33,015 bases of DNA from Chlamydiota bacterium. Its GTDB lineage: Bacteria; Chlamydiota; Chlamydiia; Chlamydiales; Parachlamydiaceae. Location: contig JABDGJ010000008.1 in the NCBI GenBank assembly GCA_013286075.1, positions 1 through 33,015 on the forward strand, written 5' to 3'. Position 1 is the stretch's first letter. Each line of letters begins with the position of its first letter. A program made the position numbers and the translations under genes. The notes under the pieces are model-generated. The model was not told the origin of the DNA. It saw nothing but the letters and a program-made list of their open reading frames with translations, and did not search any database. Positions 32,298 to 33,015 of this stretch are shown here, one piece after another.

Positions 32298-32723
32298 ATG
32301 CGAAATCGATTCTTTCGAACTGTGGATCACTCTCGATTAGAGGAGCCTACAGTGAATCTCACCCCATTGATCGACGTCGTATTTGTGATTCTCATTATTT
32401 TTATCGTCATTGCTCCCTTGTTGGAGCTCGATCGAGTGGAACTTGCCACAAACCATTTTTCAAATTTAGATTCGAAAACTGTGCAGGAAACAAGTTCGAT
32501 TGCCATTCATGTTCACTCCGATAATACGATATGGTTGAATAACCACGCTGTAGCAAATGCAGACTTCCTTTCGCAATTAAAAAAAGTCCGTTCCGAACAC
32601 CCTCATGCGCAACCACAAGTTTTCTTCGATCGAAAAGCGCACTTTGGCACATACCAGTTGGTAAAAAATACGATGGAACACGCAGGTTTTGCAACAATGG
32701 ATATTGTATTACAACCCTCTTAA
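32298..32723 (+). CDS. exbD: ExbD/TolR-type proton channel subunit
   Basis: The 141-aa protein has a short cytoplasmic N-terminus, one membrane helix (NLTPLIDVVFVILIIFIVIA, residues 20-39) with the essential acidic residue D26, and a periplasmic domain of about 95 residues ending MDIVLQPS. That is the standard ExbD/TolR plan; D26 corresponds to D25 of ExbD, which carries protons. The ATG follows the exbB stop directly (no gap), giving tight coupling. The stop TAA (32721-32723) lies within a 12-bp palindrome CCTCTTAAGAGG that merges into a 25-bp repeat. The order matches CT597. ExbD and TolR cannot be told apart from the sequence. Confidence 0.92.
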   Translation: MRNRFFRTVDHSRLEEPTVNLTPLIDVVFVILIIFIVIAPLLELDRVELATNHFSNLDSKTVQETSSIAIHVHSDNTIWLNNHAVANADFLSQLKKVRSEHPHAQPQVFFDRKAHFGTYQLVKNTMEHAGFATMDIVLQPS

Positions 32724-32744
32724 GAGGATGTTGACAAACCTCTA
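32720..32744 (+). repeat. Intercistronic 25-bp repeat, copy 2
   Basis: It starts TTAAGAGGATGTTGACAAAC and ends CTCTA; 23 of 25 positions equal the minus-strand copy at 11676-11700. It supplies the TAA stop of exbD and ends 9 nt before the next start codon, directly abutting that gene's ribosome site (AGGA). With upstream CCTC it also forms the palindrome CCTCTTAAGAGG at 32716-32727. Confidence 0.75.
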
Positions 32745-32753
32745 AGGATAATA

Positions 32754-33015
32754 ATGATTTCTTCTTCCGATGTGCAGTACCGCCGTGTTTTATTAATCGC
32801 TCTTGTTGTTTTCTTTATGCATACAATCCTCATTGTCCTTGGAAAAAAATGGTCCTCTTTTCTTCCAGAAACGAACATCCGTCAAAAAATTGTCGTTCAT
32901 ACAGTCGAATTACATTCTCCTTCGCCTGTTGCTATTGCGATGACAGAAAGAGAAGAAAAGACCATTTCTCCCAGCCCTGTAGAAGAAATAAAAATAAAAG
33001 AAGAAGCTCCGTTGA
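32754..33015 (+). CDS. TonB/TolA-like energy transducer (partial, runs off right edge)
   Basis: An open frame of 87 codons starts at ATG 32754 with AAGGA five nt upstream and continues to the edge. Residues 11-30 (RVLLIALVVFFMHTILIVLG) form a membrane anchor following a short cytoplasmic N-terminus. After that comes a periplasmic part that turns rich in Pro, Glu and Lys (SPSPVAIAMTEREEKTISPS). This is the layout of TonB and TolA, whose anchor helix docks on ExbBD or TolQR. The position behind exbB-exbD supports it; in C. trachomatis the corresponding gene would be CT598, followed by tolB. The diagnostic C-terminal domain lies outside the window, so TonB and TolA cannot be separated. Confidence 0.75.
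   Translation, partial: MISSSDVQYRRVLLIALVVFFMHTILIVLGKKWSSFLPETNIRQKIVVHTVELHSPSPVAIAMTEREEKTISPSPVEEIKIKEEAPL

Noticed and set aside
1..33015. tRNA, rRNA, CRISPR array, riboswitch or complete transposase
   Set aside because: None was seen: intergenic gaps are short, no regular spaced repeats occur and no DDE transposase or tRNA T-loop pattern was found.

Overview
The window looks like part of a chromosome from the order Chlamydiales, most likely a member outside the genus Chlamydia. The evidence is gene content and local order. The run tatD-dsbD / exbB-exbD-(tonB-like) matches the order I recall around CT594-CT598 of C. trachomatis, and coiled-coil protein-ruvC-ruvA matches CT503-CT501. 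A double-length tandem ThyX, a TyrP-type permease, neighbouring recC and recB, a eukaryote-like UDP-sugar pyrophosphorylase and a transporter-acyltransferase fusion point the same way. The DNA is AT-rich and genes are packed tightly, often overlapping by 4 bp (ATGA or GTGA). No species can be named from the sequence alone. I saw no tRNA, rRNA, CRISPR array or intact insertion sequence.

Layout. Positions 1-2821 (minus strand) carry a Bat-type cluster: two membrane-anchored von Willebrand A proteins and the start of an exported TPR-like protein that runs off the left edge. A HAD-family phosphatase (2864-3481, plus) follows. A repeat-bearing gap leads to a lineage-specific membrane protein with an Inc-like hydrophobic pair, its own promoter and a terminator (3702-4562, minus). 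Positions 4599-9499 (minus) appear to be one thyX-tyrP-uvrB operon. Positions 9582-14288 are the least stable part: a frameshifted HExxH membrane protein, the remnant of a toxin next to an intact HTH antitoxin-like gene, a cyclase-family hydrolase, a 610-aa membrane protein of unknown function and a frameshifted LysE-family exporter.

Positions 14302-22046 (plus) encode RecC and RecB. RecB continues in frame into an unrelated C-terminal module with a GHSLGG motif. A long imperfect inverted repeat separates it from the opposing ruvA-ruvC-coiled-coil operon (22198-24481, minus). From CATATG at 24479-24484 a plus-strand envelope group begins: a GT9 glycosyltransferase, a UDP-GlcNAc-pyrophosphorylase-like enzyme and an LplT/acyltransferase fusion. 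The DNase TatD and the reductase DsbD (28685-31370, minus) are divergent from exbB-exbD-tonB-like (31527 to the right edge, plus), which has a promoter with a perfect palindrome over its -10 box.

Functionally the window combines DNA repair and recombination (UvrB, RecBC, RuvA, RuvC, TatD), nucleotide synthesis (ThyX), envelope sugar and lipid metabolism, periplasmic redox and proton-driven energy transfer to the outer membrane. The most unusual observations are the RecB fusion, the complementary loss of active-site motifs in the two ThyX halves, two genes broken at short homopolymers, a 25-bp repeat sitting exactly between stop and start codons of co-directional genes, and two divergent genes whose start codons share one palindrome.
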